Part shown: positions 14,197 to 21,326 of the stretch, piece after piece
Position numbering within the stretch: the first letter of the stretch is position 1
How the letters are laid out: each line of letters begins with the position of its first letter
Assembly (NCBI GenBank): GCA_963601185.1
Contig: CAVCEE010000025.1
Coordinates: 1 to 29,181 of the forward strand
From: Limisoma sp963601185
Lineage (GTDB): Bacteria; Bacteroidota; Bacteroidia; Bacteroidales; Muribaculaceae
Direction: 5' to 3'
DNA length: 29,181 bases
The notes under the pieces: model-generated
What the model was told of the DNA's origin: nothing
The model's database searches: none
The model's input: the letters and a program-made list of their open reading frames with translations, nothing else
Position numbers and translations under genes: made by a program

Positions 14197-15413
14197 TCCA
14201 GTCCGTATTCCTTGATTTTTCTGTAAAGCGTGCGCTCCGATATTTTCAGTTCTTCGGCAGTCTTCTTGCGCTTACCGTCGTTGCGTTCCAGCGAGCGGCG
14301 GATGGTTTCGCGCTCGGTGTCCTCGAGGGTCATTGCCGTGTCGTCGGTGATTTCCTCGCCGACGAACTCCTCCGCATGGCTTTGCGCCACGGGCAGTGGG
14401 TGGGCAGGCAGCACCGGCTGCGGAATGTAGTTCTTCTGCAAGTTCTTGATGGTGGTGTTGTGCGGCATCGAGCCGTTGCCCATATCCTCAATCTCCTTGC
14501 GCAGGTTGTCGATTTCCTTGCGCATCTCGAAAATCATCTTGAAGAGCATCTCGCGCTCAGTCTCGTAGGAGTGGTGCACCTCTCCGGCAGCAATGGCAGG
14601 AGTGAAATCGCCGCCGGCGTAGGGTAGATATTTGCCCACGTCCTCGGCAGAGATGCGCCGCCCGGCGTCAAAGAGCGAAATCTGCTCAATGAGGTTCTTG
14701 AGTTGGCGCACGTTACCCGGCCAGCGGTAGGAGAGCAATGCGTTTTTGGCACTGTCGTCGAGTTCGATTGCCGGCATTCGGTATTTGTCGGCAAAGTCGC
14801 GGCTGAACTTGCGCGACAGCAGGATGATGTCGTCGCCGCGGTCGCGCAGAGGCGGCACGGCGATGAATATCGTTGACAGACGGTAGAAGAGGTCCTCGCG
14901 GAAGCGTCCCTCGGCAACCGCCTTCTGCATATTCACATTGGTGGCAGCCACCACGCGGATGTTGGTTTTCTGCACCTCCGACGAGCCGACCTTGATAAAC
15001 TCGCCCGACTCCAGCACGCGCAGCAGTCGCGCCTGAGTGGTGAGCGGCAGTTCCGCCACCTCGTCGAGAAAGATTGTGCCGCCGTTGGCTTCCTCAAAGT
15101 AGCCTTTGCGTGAAGAGATTGCCCCGGTGAACGCACCTTTCTCGTGGCCGAAAAGTTCGGAGTCGATAGTGCCTTCCGGGATTGCGCCGCAGTTCACGGC
15201 GATGTATTTGCTGTGCTTACGCGAACTGAATGCATGGATTATCTGCGGAAAGAATTCCTTTCCGGCGCCGCTTTCGCCATTGATCAGCACCGACAAGTCG
15301 ATAGGCGCAACCTGCAGCGCACGGCTCACAGCGGCCATCAGCGCCGGCGAGTTGCCGATTATCCCAAAGCGTTGTTTCGCCTCTCTTATTTCAGGGGTTA
15401 TATCTACTGCCAT
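14193..15413 (-). CDS. Sigma-54-dependent transcriptional activator (no receiver domain)
   Basis: 406 residues from ATG 15413 (MAVDITPEIREAKQRFGIIG). The AAA+ core has Walker A GESGAGKE (46-53), the sigma-54 contact loop GAFTGA (93-98), Walker B TIFLDE (113-118) and the arginine-finger segment FREDLFYRLS. A coiled-coil-like helix (MRKEIDNLRKEIEDM) lies near 275-295, and a Fis-type HTH closes the protein (KKTAEELKISERTLYRKIKE). There is no N-terminal receiver or sensor domain, so its input signal is unknown. It would drive RNA polymerase with RpoN. A longer open frame reaches 15764 but would overlap the divergent amidase gene and both promoters. It heads the operon with lptE, the TPR gene and secG, which suggests envelope-linked control. 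Confidence 0.92.
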   Translation of the reverse strand: MAVDITPEIREAKQRFGIIGNSPALMAAVSRALQVAPIDLSVLINGESGAGKEFFPQIIHAFSSRKHSKYIAVNCGAIPEGTIDSELFGHEKGAFTGAISSRKGYFEEANGGTIFLDEVAELPLTTQARLLRVLESGEFIKVGSSEVQKTNIRVVAATNVNMQKAVAEGRFREDLFYRLSTIFIAVPPLRDRGDDIILLSRKFSRDFADKYRMPAIELDDSAKNALLSYRWPGNVRQLKNLIEQISLFDAGRRISAEDVGKYLPYAGGDFTPAIAAGEVHHSYETEREMLFKMIFEMRKEIDNLRKEIEDMGNGSMPHNTTIKNLQKNYIPQPVLPAHPLPVAQSHAEEFVGEEITDDTAMTLEDTERETIRRSLERNDGKRKKTAEELKISERTLYRKIKEYGLE

Positions 15414-15439
15414 AAACTGTTCTCCATACGTTAAGCCTA

Positions 15440-15472
15440 CAAAGATAATATAATTTGGGGGCACTTTGGCAA
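15440..15472 (-). promoter_or_regulatory. Promoter of the sigma-54 activator-lptE-TPR-secG operon
   Basis: On the minus strand: TTG (15472-15470), 22 bp spacer, TATCTTTG (15447-15440). The -7 box is a perfect match; the spacer is two or three bases longer than usual. ATG 15413 lies 26 bp downstream of the box, which supports that start. Confidence 0.5.
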
Positions 15473-15502
15473 GATTGGACGCAATATAACACATTTTTAG
15501 GC

Positions 15503-15532
15503 TTGAATAGTCGCGGATAATACATAACTTTG
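15503..15532 (+). promoter_or_regulatory. Promoter of the omega-amidase gene
   Basis: TTG at 15503-15505, 19 bp spacer, TAACTTTG at 15525-15532. Only four bases separate the box from ATG 15537, so the mRNA is probably leaderless. Confidence 0.6.
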
Positions 15533-15536
15533 CCGT

Positions 15537-16316
15537 ATGGACGAAACAATCAAAATTGCTGTAGTGCAGCACGATATTGTGCCGGGGGTGGTAGATGAAA
15601 CCTTGCAGAGAGTGGAAAAACTCGCCGAAAGGTGTTGCGATGCTGATGTGGTGGTGCTTCCCGAGATGTTTGCCACCGGCTTTGATGTGGCAGACGCTTC
15701 GGTGGCGGAACAGCCCGAAGGACGGGTGTTTCAATGGATGGCGGCGATGGCACGCCGATGGCAAGTAGCAGTGGCGGGCAGCGTGGCAGTGGCAGATGGC
15801 GACGGATGCCGCAACCGTCTCTATTTCGTGCAGCCCGATGGCTCATACCAATACTATGACAAGCGTCATCTCTTCACCTTCGGCGGCGAGGACCGCCTTT
15901 ACCGTCCGGGCGACCGCCGCGTGGTGGTAGAGTACAAAGGTGCGCGCATCCTGTTGCAGACGTGCTACGATCTGCGTTTCCCGGTGTTTTCGCGCAACCG
16001 TGGCGACTACGATGTGGCGGTGTATGTGGCAAGTTGGCCGTCGTCGCGCATCGCGGCGTGGGACGCACTGCTGCCGGCGCGCGCCATAGAGAACGTGTGC
16101 TGCGTCGTCGCTGCCAACCGTATCGGCTCGGTCGGTCGTCTTGCCTACAACGGACACAGCCGCATCATCGACCATCTTGGGCGAGATATGGCAACGCTTC
16201 CATCCGGTGAGGAAGGCATCCTTGCGGCAGAAATCCCACTGACTGCACTGCGCGCCTTCCGCGATAAGTTCCCTGTGCTCTCCGATGCCGACGACTTCAC
16301 AATCTTGAAATCGTAG
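15537..16316 (+). CDS. Nitrilase-superfamily omega-amidase (YafV/NIT2-like)
   Basis: A 259-residue carbon-nitrogen hydrolase. The catalytic triad is visible: Glu43 in VVVLPEMFATGF, Lys109 in YYDKRHLFTFGGE, and Cys143 in LLQTCYDLRFPVFSRN. The motifs match the omega-amidase subgroup (E. coli YafV, mammalian NIT2), which hydrolyses alpha-ketoglutaramate or alpha-ketosuccinamate and so completes glutamine or methionine-salvage transamination. YNGHSRIIDHLG and the FRDKFPVLSDADDF ending are typical. Length is normal. It is divergent from the sigma-54 activator with about 120 bp between, and the next genes on the other strand are the RHS array, so it stands alone. Confidence 0.9.
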   Translation: MDETIKIAVVQHDIVPGVVDETLQRVEKLAERCCDADVVVLPEMFATGFDVADASVAEQPEGRVFQWMAAMARRWQVAVAGSVAVADGDGCRNRLYFVQPDGSYQYYDKRHLFTFGGEDRLYRPGDRRVVVEYKGARILLQTCYDLRFPVFSRNRGDYDVAVYVASWPSSRIAAWDALLPARAIENVCCVVAANRIGSVGRLAYNGHSRIIDHLGRDMATLPSGEEGILAAEIPLTALRAFRDKFPVLSDADDFTILKS

Positions 16317-16358
16317 GTGGAGTTTGGTAGAAACATATCGTGCATTGTATGATTTATG

Positions 16359-16763
16359 TTATGGCTGCCTTTGTTTTTTTTGTTTGTCATCTTTCTTTTT
16401 TGGGGTTGGTTCCCTTATAATAAAGTGAAAATGATTTTCTATCAGCAATGCAATATTTATGACCATGATAATTGTAAGTGCTAATGCAAGCGTTGGTTTG
16501 GGGCTGGCCACAAGGTTTGCTAATGTCCCAATAACTGCGAAAGCAATTGAATAGATCCACAATAAGCAAGTCATTATTTTGTTTATTGTTTTATTCTTTA
16601 TCATAAAAAAAACAGATGTTGGTAATATAATACAGCCCAAGACCAACATCTCATAGAACTTGAACCCCGTCTGATAGTATAAATAGATGGGCCAACAGAA
16701 CGGAAACAAGGCTTGAAGAGCGAACCAGGAAGATGTGATCAGTTTTAAAAATTTATTTTTCAT
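16359..16763 (-). CDS. Small four-helix membrane protein, candidate immunity protein of the orphan RHS tail
   Basis: A 134-residue protein with four hydrophobic segments (for example WFALQALFPFCWPIYLYY, FYEMLVLGCIILPTSVFFMI, LLWIYSIAFAVIGTLANLVA, LALALTIIMVINIALLIENH) and a basic C-terminal tail (REPTPKKKDDKQKKQRQP). It overlaps the stop of the orphan RHS-tail gene as ATGA (16760-16763). It is a diverged paralogue of the protein at 17627-18028: both share FLKLITSxWFxLQ at the N-terminus and VASPK in the third loop, while the rest differs. In polymorphic toxin loci such a small gene right after the toxin end usually encodes immunity. That is inferred here. No known family is recognised. Confidence 0.7.
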   Translation of the reverse strand: MKNKFLKLITSSWFALQALFPFCWPIYLYYQTGFKFYEMLVLGCIILPTSVFFMIKNKTINKIMTCLLWIYSIAFAVIGTLANLVASPKPTLALALTIIMVINIALLIENHFHFIIREPTPKKKDDKQKKQRQP

Positions 16764-17608
16764 CTTTTTCGTATGTATATTCCGTTTGGATTATTATCTA
16801 TAATAGCTCTGAATGTGCTGGTCGGCATATATGGAGTTGTTTCTGTAGGAGTGTAATCATCAAAATACAAAAAATCCAAAGTTGTTGTTTTAATACCTCC
16901 AGCATTTAGGGCTTTTTGAACAACTTGCGCACATTGTCTATTCACTAAATTATATGATTGATGAGTTTCATTCAAGAATTTCTCTCTAATCTTTTTATCT
17001 TGCTTTTGTGTTGTGGGAATCACAAATGCTTCATCATAACCATAATTATTGACTTTGTCATCTTGTATGTCACGTTTATTTTTACCTTCTTGATTGTAGG
17101 AACTATTCAAGAACGCCATAGGGCTGTCAAATATATGTACGCCAATATCATGATATGGTTTTCCTCCTTTTTTTCCATTAGAACTTGTGTATTTATTATT
17201 CCCATTCATGGAATAATAAGCCCATTTCCCATTATCGTTTTGGATTAGTAAAGCTAAATGCCCAACAATCCCGGGGAGATATAGCACAGCAATGCTGTCG
17301 CCCTTTTCATCAATGAATCTAATAGGATTTCCTGCACACCAGAGGTATGGACTGACACCGCTGTATTTTTCCGCAAGAGGGTCTTGGGTTGGTGTCCGGC
17401 CGATCATAGAGTCGTAGAAGCGGGCTTTGCTGTCATACCAATCGAGGACGTTTTCGCAGTCGAGCTCCTTTGCACCATATTTGAGTGGCTGCACTCCGGC
17501 ATTGGCCGCCCCCATCAGTCCTCCGTAAGGATAATAGTTGTTTACCTCCTCCAATGTGCCGTTTTTTTCTGGAGGGCTGTTTAAAATGCCTTGAGAATTA
17601 ACTATCAT
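16760..17608 (-). CDS. Orphan RHS core plus toxin-like C-terminal domain
   Basis: A 282-residue protein that copies only the end of an RHS protein. About 17 unique residues (MIVNSQGILNSPPEKN) replace the secreted N-terminus. Then comes the RHS-associated core (GTLEEVNNYYPYGG, YGAKELDCENVLDWYDSKAR, FYDSMIGRTPTQDPLAEKY, GVSPYLWCAGNPIRFID) and a toxin-like tail. DNA 17274-17562 equals 18539-18827 with no difference that I can find. The tail keeps VGHLALLIQNDNGKWAYYSM (His117) and NLVNRQCAQVVQKALNAGGI (Cys226) but differs around 127-150. It lacks a signal peptide, so alone it would not be exported. It looks like a displaced orphan module that could recombine into the main RHS gene. It starts 18 bp after the first membrane gene. 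Confidence 0.8.
   Translation of the reverse strand: MIVNSQGILNSPPEKNGTLEEVNNYYPYGGLMGAANAGVQPLKYGAKELDCENVLDWYDSKARFYDSMIGRTPTQDPLAEKYSGVSPYLWCAGNPIRFIDEKGDSIAVLYLPGIVGHLALLIQNDNGKWAYYSMNGNNKYTSSNGKKGGKPYHDIGVHIFDSPMAFLNSSYNQEGKNKRDIQDDKVNNYGYDEAFVIPTTQKQDKKIREKFLNETHQSYNLVNRQCAQVVQKALNAGGIKTTTLDFLYFDDYTPTETTPYMPTSTFRAIIDNNPNGIYIRKR
17274..17562. repeat. 289 bp direct repeat, copy A (RHS core)
   Basis: Compared base by base with 18539-18827, this segment is identical. It encodes the RHS-associated core from GTLEEVNN to the start of the tail domain. Sequence beyond either end diverges: abruptly on the N-terminal side, and gradually into the toxin tail. Confidence 0.9.
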
Positions 17609-17626
17609 AAATTTTGCCTATTGATT

Positions 17627-18028
17627 TTAAACCATTAAACTGATGGCAAGTATTATCATGGATAAAATTAAAAGTGTTGTCATTTGTATCGAAAAGTAAT
17701 GACATAATGTTAGGACCAAATTAGTAATGATTATAATTAATATAGTCCAAGCAGCCCAAATTTTTGGGCTGGCAACCGCAATCAACAACATCCCGAGAAT
17801 GGCAACAAAAATAGAGTAGGTTAAGAGCAACGCTAATGATATTTTTTTGATTATTGGTGCTCTGATGTTGTATGAAATGGTGACTACTAATAAGATACAC
17901 CCAATTACGAGCGCTTCAATATACGGCTCGTTTATATAGAAATGTGAATACAAGGACCAGAATATCAACAATGCTCCTTGAAGAGTAAACCAAAATGAAG
18001 TAATAAGTTTTAAAAATGTATGTTTCAT
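17627..18028 (-). CDS. Small four-helix membrane protein, candidate immunity protein of the RHS toxin
   Basis: A 133-residue protein with four hydrophobic segments (FWFTLQGALLIFWSLYSHFY, YIEALVIGCILLVVTISYNI, LALLLTYSIFVAILGMLLIA, and a C-terminal stretch LLILSMIILAISLMV). Its ATG overlaps the stop of the full RHS gene (18025-18028). The N-terminus MKHTFLKLITSFWFTLQ closely matches its paralogue at 16359-16763, but the C-termini differ: this one ends in a membrane helix, the other in a basic tail. Position and pairing with each RHS tail suggest a cognate immunity protein in the inner membrane. An accessory role in export cannot be excluded. Confidence 0.7.
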   Translation of the reverse strand: MKHTFLKLITSFWFTLQGALLIFWSLYSHFYINEPYIEALVIGCILLVVTISYNIRAPIIKKISLALLLTYSIFVAILGMLLIAVASPKIWAAWTILIIIITNLVLTLCHYFSIQMTTLLILSMIILAISLMV

Positions 18029-20061
18029 TTTTTTTGCATATATATTCCATTTGGATAATTATATCGAATTGCTCTAAATGTGCTTGACGGCATATATGGG
18101 ACAGTTTCTGTAGGGGTAGAATCATCAAAATACAAATATTCCAAAATTGTTGTTTTAATACCTCCTGCATTTAGAGCTTTTTGAACAACCTGCGCACATT
18201 GCCTGTTTACTAAATTATATGATTGATGAGTTTCATTCAAGAATTTCTCTCTAATCTTTTTATCTTGCTTTTGTGTTGTGGAAATCACAAATGCTTCCTC
18301 ATAGCCATAATTATTGACTTTGTCATCCTGTATGTCACGTTTATTTTTGCCTTCTTGATTGTAGGAGCTATTCAAGAAAGCCATAGGGCTGTCAAATGTT
18401 TTTGTTCCTAAATCATGATAATTTTTTCCCCCAAGACCACCACTTGTCTTTTTATAAACCTTGGTTCCATTCATGGAATAATAAGCCCATTTCCCATTAT
18501 CGTTTTGGATTAGCAAAGCCAAGTGCCCTACAATTCCAGGGAGATATAGCACAGCAATGCTGTCGCCCTTTTCATCAATGAATCTAATAGGATTTCCTGC
18601 ACACCAGAGGTATGGACTGACACCGCTGTATTTTTCCGCAAGAGGGTCTTGGGTTGGTGTCCGGCCGATCATAGAGTCGTAGAAGCGGGCTTTGCTGTCA
18701 TACCAATCGAGGACGTTTTCGCAGTCGAGCTCCTTTGCACCATATTTGAGTGGCTGCACTCCGGCATTGGCCGCCCCCATCAGTCCTCCGTAAGGATAAT
18801 AGTTGTTTACCTCCTCCAATGTGCCGTCCTCCGCAATCACTGCACGGATATTACCCTGATAGTCCAAGATGTTGTAGTGAAAGGAGCTGTCTGCCCAATA
18901 GCCGAAACTGTTGTTTACACGCTCGAGTGTTCCATTGCGGTAGACATGGCCGGCACTGTATTGCAGGGTCATTTGCGTGACAGGTTTCAGGATGATTTCT
19001 GAGCCTGGTGGGATGGCAATATCACCGATGCTGATTCCTTTGCGCTCCACTACATTTAAAACATCGGGGAACTTTATTCCTGTAAGTTTTGTAGAAAAGT
19101 TGTCACTCTCGTAAATAGTCGCATCTCTGGAGCCATAGTTCTCGTCCATTCCGGCATAATATGAGAACACGTATGACAGGGAAGGCGTGTATGTGACATT
19201 GTGATCTGACTTGTCCAGTCCACCATTGTCAGATATATGGCTATAAATGAACTCCATTGCCCTTCCGTTAGGAGCTGTGATTTTTTGCAGATTCCATTGC
19301 CTTATACGCCTTTCAAGTGGAGCACCCACTGCTTCGCTATAGGTGCTCTTTGTGTATTCTCCTATGATAAAAGAATATTTGTATCCGAGTCCATCTATAA
19401 TGACAATATTGTCGCTCATAAGGCTCTCTATTTTCAATGATTTGGATTTTGATGGACAGTCAAAGAACAGGAAAGACTTTCCATCGGAAGAAGGCAAACG
19501 CCTAAAAGAGCCGCTATACCCGCAAAAGTTGAATCTATAAATATCCGGCTGGGCATCATAGCAAGTATTGTTAGCATCAGACATAGCCATATAGGCTTCA
19601 TTCCCAGCATAGTGAACAAGTATACAGCTGTTCAAACGGCCTATCGGAGTTCTGTCGTAGCCATACAGTTGGCAACCATTTCCTCCCTTTGCTATGATGG
19701 TCTTCGCATCATCATCGGCCAAACCTCTGATTTCTCTTGTGATCATCCCAGGAGAGTTTAAAGACCATCCATGCCCGAGAAATCCACTTTTGTGGTTGAC
19801 CCTAAATCCGTTGGTTGCATAATCAATGCTTATTCCATAGCTGAAATCCTCGTCCTCATATTTATATATCGGAATGGAATAATTAATAGTGCCAGTATAT
19901 AACGAGGCCCCTACATTGCCATACTTCATAAACTCATAAGTGTCCCAGGAGGGAATATATGGCTTGTATTTCGTGCCAGTGTTTTCAAGTGATGCGAGTT
20001 GTGCAAACGCCACACTATAATGAATGCCAAAAACTATAATAAACAATAAATAAGCTCTCAT
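18025..20061 (-). CDS. Secreted compact RHS protein with toxin-like C-terminal domain
   Basis: A 678-residue protein. A signal peptide (about 1-20, ending SVAFA) is followed by the Bacteroidetes RHS N-terminus (YTGTINYSIPIYKYEDEDFS; GFLGHGWSLNSPGMITREIR). A shortened middle follows, then the RHS-associated core (about 396-500: NILDYQGNIRAVIAEDG, YDSMIGRTPTQDPLAEKYSG, PYLWCAGNPIRFIDEKGD). The tail (503-678) has VGHLALLIQNDNGKWAYYSM with His513, YHDLG, and NLVNRQCAQVVQKALNAGGI with Cys622. This His-before-Cys order resembles permuted papain-like (NlpC/P60, YiiX-type) peptidases or amidases. RHS proteins are usually over 1000 residues, so this one is compact. The preceding gene encodes a protein with a T9SS-like tail, and a candidate immunity gene overlaps its stop. 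Confidence 0.85.
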   Translation of the reverse strand: MRAYLLFIIVFGIHYSVAFAQLASLENTGTKYKPYIPSWDTYEFMKYGNVGASLYTGTINYSIPIYKYEDEDFSYGISIDYATNGFRVNHKSGFLGHGWSLNSPGMITREIRGLADDDAKTIIAKGGNGCQLYGYDRTPIGRLNSCILVHYAGNEAYMAMSDANNTCYDAQPDIYRFNFCGYSGSFRRLPSSDGKSFLFFDCPSKSKSLKIESLMSDNIVIIDGLGYKYSFIIGEYTKSTYSEAVGAPLERRIRQWNLQKITAPNGRAMEFIYSHISDNGGLDKSDHNVTYTPSLSYVFSYYAGMDENYGSRDATIYESDNFSTKLTGIKFPDVLNVVERKGISIGDIAIPPGSEIILKPVTQMTLQYSAGHVYRNGTLERVNNSFGYWADSSFHYNILDYQGNIRAVIAEDGTLEEVNNYYPYGGLMGAANAGVQPLKYGAKELDCENVLDWYDSKARFYDSMIGRTPTQDPLAEKYSGVSPYLWCAGNPIRFIDEKGDSIAVLYLPGIVGHLALLIQNDNGKWAYYSMNGTKVYKKTSGGLGGKNYHDLGTKTFDSPMAFLNSSYNQEGKNKRDIQDDKVNNYGYEEAFVISTTQKQDKKIREKFLNETHQSYNLVNRQCAQVVQKALNAGGIKTTILEYLYFDDSTPTETVPYMPSSTFRAIRYNYPNGIYMQKK
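18539..18827. repeat. 289 bp direct repeat, copy B (RHS core)
   Basis: Identical to 17274-17562 by direct comparison, offset 1265 bp. Here it lies inside the full RHS gene. Such a repeat could allow recombination that swaps the terminal toxin/immunity pair or deletes the 1265 bp between the copies. Confidence 0.9.
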
Positions 20062-20069
20062 GACACGCG

Positions 20070-21197
20070 CTATTGAATAACCAGTTTTTTAGAAAGGCTG
20101 ACTTCCCCTACCGACAGGTATAGGACATAATTGCCTTGCGGCAGTTCGGACGGACGTATTGGCATTTGCCACTCGCCGTCAGCAAAATCAATCTTTGAAA
20201 AAGTTTTCCAGACTCTACCCAATTGGTCGCATAATACACCGGAAGCATTTTCAATTTTGCTATTTTTATAGTCGATGACCTTTACAAAAATGACACCATC
20301 CTTAAAAATAACAGACACGGCATTGTTTAAATTATCGATCCGTACATCACTGTCGTTATCGTTGTGTTTATCTTTTTTTGATGTATGGGACTTCTTTATT
20401 GAGCGACTTGGGATATAATCTATGTTTAAACAGTATTCCTGCTCCTCTGGAGGACACATAAAGGTGGCATATGCTTCTCTGACGATTTCGTTGTTGAAGT
20501 AATAAAGGTCTGATAAATTTTCTACCAATTCATACTTAAATGATGGCGAATACCATTTGTCAATTACAACCACATGGGTATGACCATTGTCCATGTCATC
20601 ACTATCGCTCTTTAAGTCAGGTTGTTTCCTGTCTGACACAAGCATAACACCATCTAATTTTTGTGTTATTCTTACAACATCTTCAATAGTATCGTTTGGC
20701 AAAATAAGTATTCCTTCCTCGCTCGTGTCTGTATAGAGAACGCCCTTGTAGGAAACGTAATTATTGCCGCAATATGCTCCATGAAATGAAAACGGCACGG
20801 AGGTACATTGTTTTACTCCACGTTTTATATTCAATAAAAGAGGAATGGAATCATTCAATTCAAGCAAAGGGTTCTCATAAGATTTCAATATAATTTCATT
20901 ATTAGCAACATTGTAGGTGAGTTGTGTGCCCATCTCTTTCTTCACCAAAATTGAATCACCTACATTAATCCATTGCATTGAATGTGACTCGCCTGTTTCA
21001 ATTGCCTTGCTGAAGTCCCAAATAGATAAAGTGTCGTTAACAAGACCTATATATTCATAGTGTTTTTTTGAAACTTTGTCCCCATCCGATGGCCAATGAA
21101 TAGATTTGGTGAAATCATTTTCACCAGCCCACAAATTGCTAATAAAAAAGGATAAAAAGGCAAATAAACAAAATTTGAATGTTGTTTTTGTCTTCAT
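20070..21197 (-). CDS. Secreted protein with T9SS-like C-terminal sorting domain, upstream of the RHS gene
   Basis: 375 residues from ATG 21197 (MKTKTTFKFCLFAFLSFFIS); a TTG nine bases upstream is also in frame. The signal peptide ends near SNLWAGEND. The central part is unrecognised, with a Ser/Asp/Lys-rich stretch (KKSHTSKKDKHNDNDSDV). The last 85 residues have the shape of a type IX secretion C-terminal domain (type A): GVLCDQLGRVWKTFSK, then SELPQGNYVLYLSVGE and VSLSKKLVIQ at the very end. Such tails direct cargo through the outer membrane in T9SS-bearing Bacteroidetes. The RHS gene begins 8 bp downstream, so the two are one operon. It may present or carry the RHS protein, but nothing in the sequence proves it. 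Confidence 0.7.
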   Translation of the reverse strand: MKTKTTFKFCLFAFLSFFISNLWAGENDFTKSIHWPSDGDKVSKKHYEYIGLVNDTLSIWDFSKAIETGESHSMQWINVGDSILVKKEMGTQLTYNVANNEIILKSYENPLLELNDSIPLLLNIKRGVKQCTSVPFSFHGAYCGNNYVSYKGVLYTDTSEEGILILPNDTIEDVVRITQKLDGVMLVSDRKQPDLKSDSDDMDNGHTHVVVIDKWYSPSFKYELVENLSDLYYFNNEIVREAYATFMCPPEEQEYCLNIDYIPSRSIKKSHTSKKDKHNDNDSDVRIDNLNNAVSVIFKDGVIFVKVIDYKNSKIENASGVLCDQLGRVWKTFSKIDFADGEWQMPIRPSELPQGNYVLYLSVGEVSLSKKLVIQ

Positions 21198-21326
21198 AAA
21201 ACGCAATTATTATTTCCGTTGTAAAGTTAAACTATATTTTGAATATATGATGGCTATTAAAATATGTTAGACAACACAGTTGGCTATTTTTGTAAAAAAA
21301 TAATTGCGACTTTTTGAAAATTAATA

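Noticed and set aside
15414..15764. N-terminal extension of the sigma-54 activator (about 117 extra residues)
   Set aside because: The extension runs through the operon promoter and into the divergent amidase gene, is His-rich and unlike any regulatory domain. ATG 15413 follows the promoter at a normal distance.
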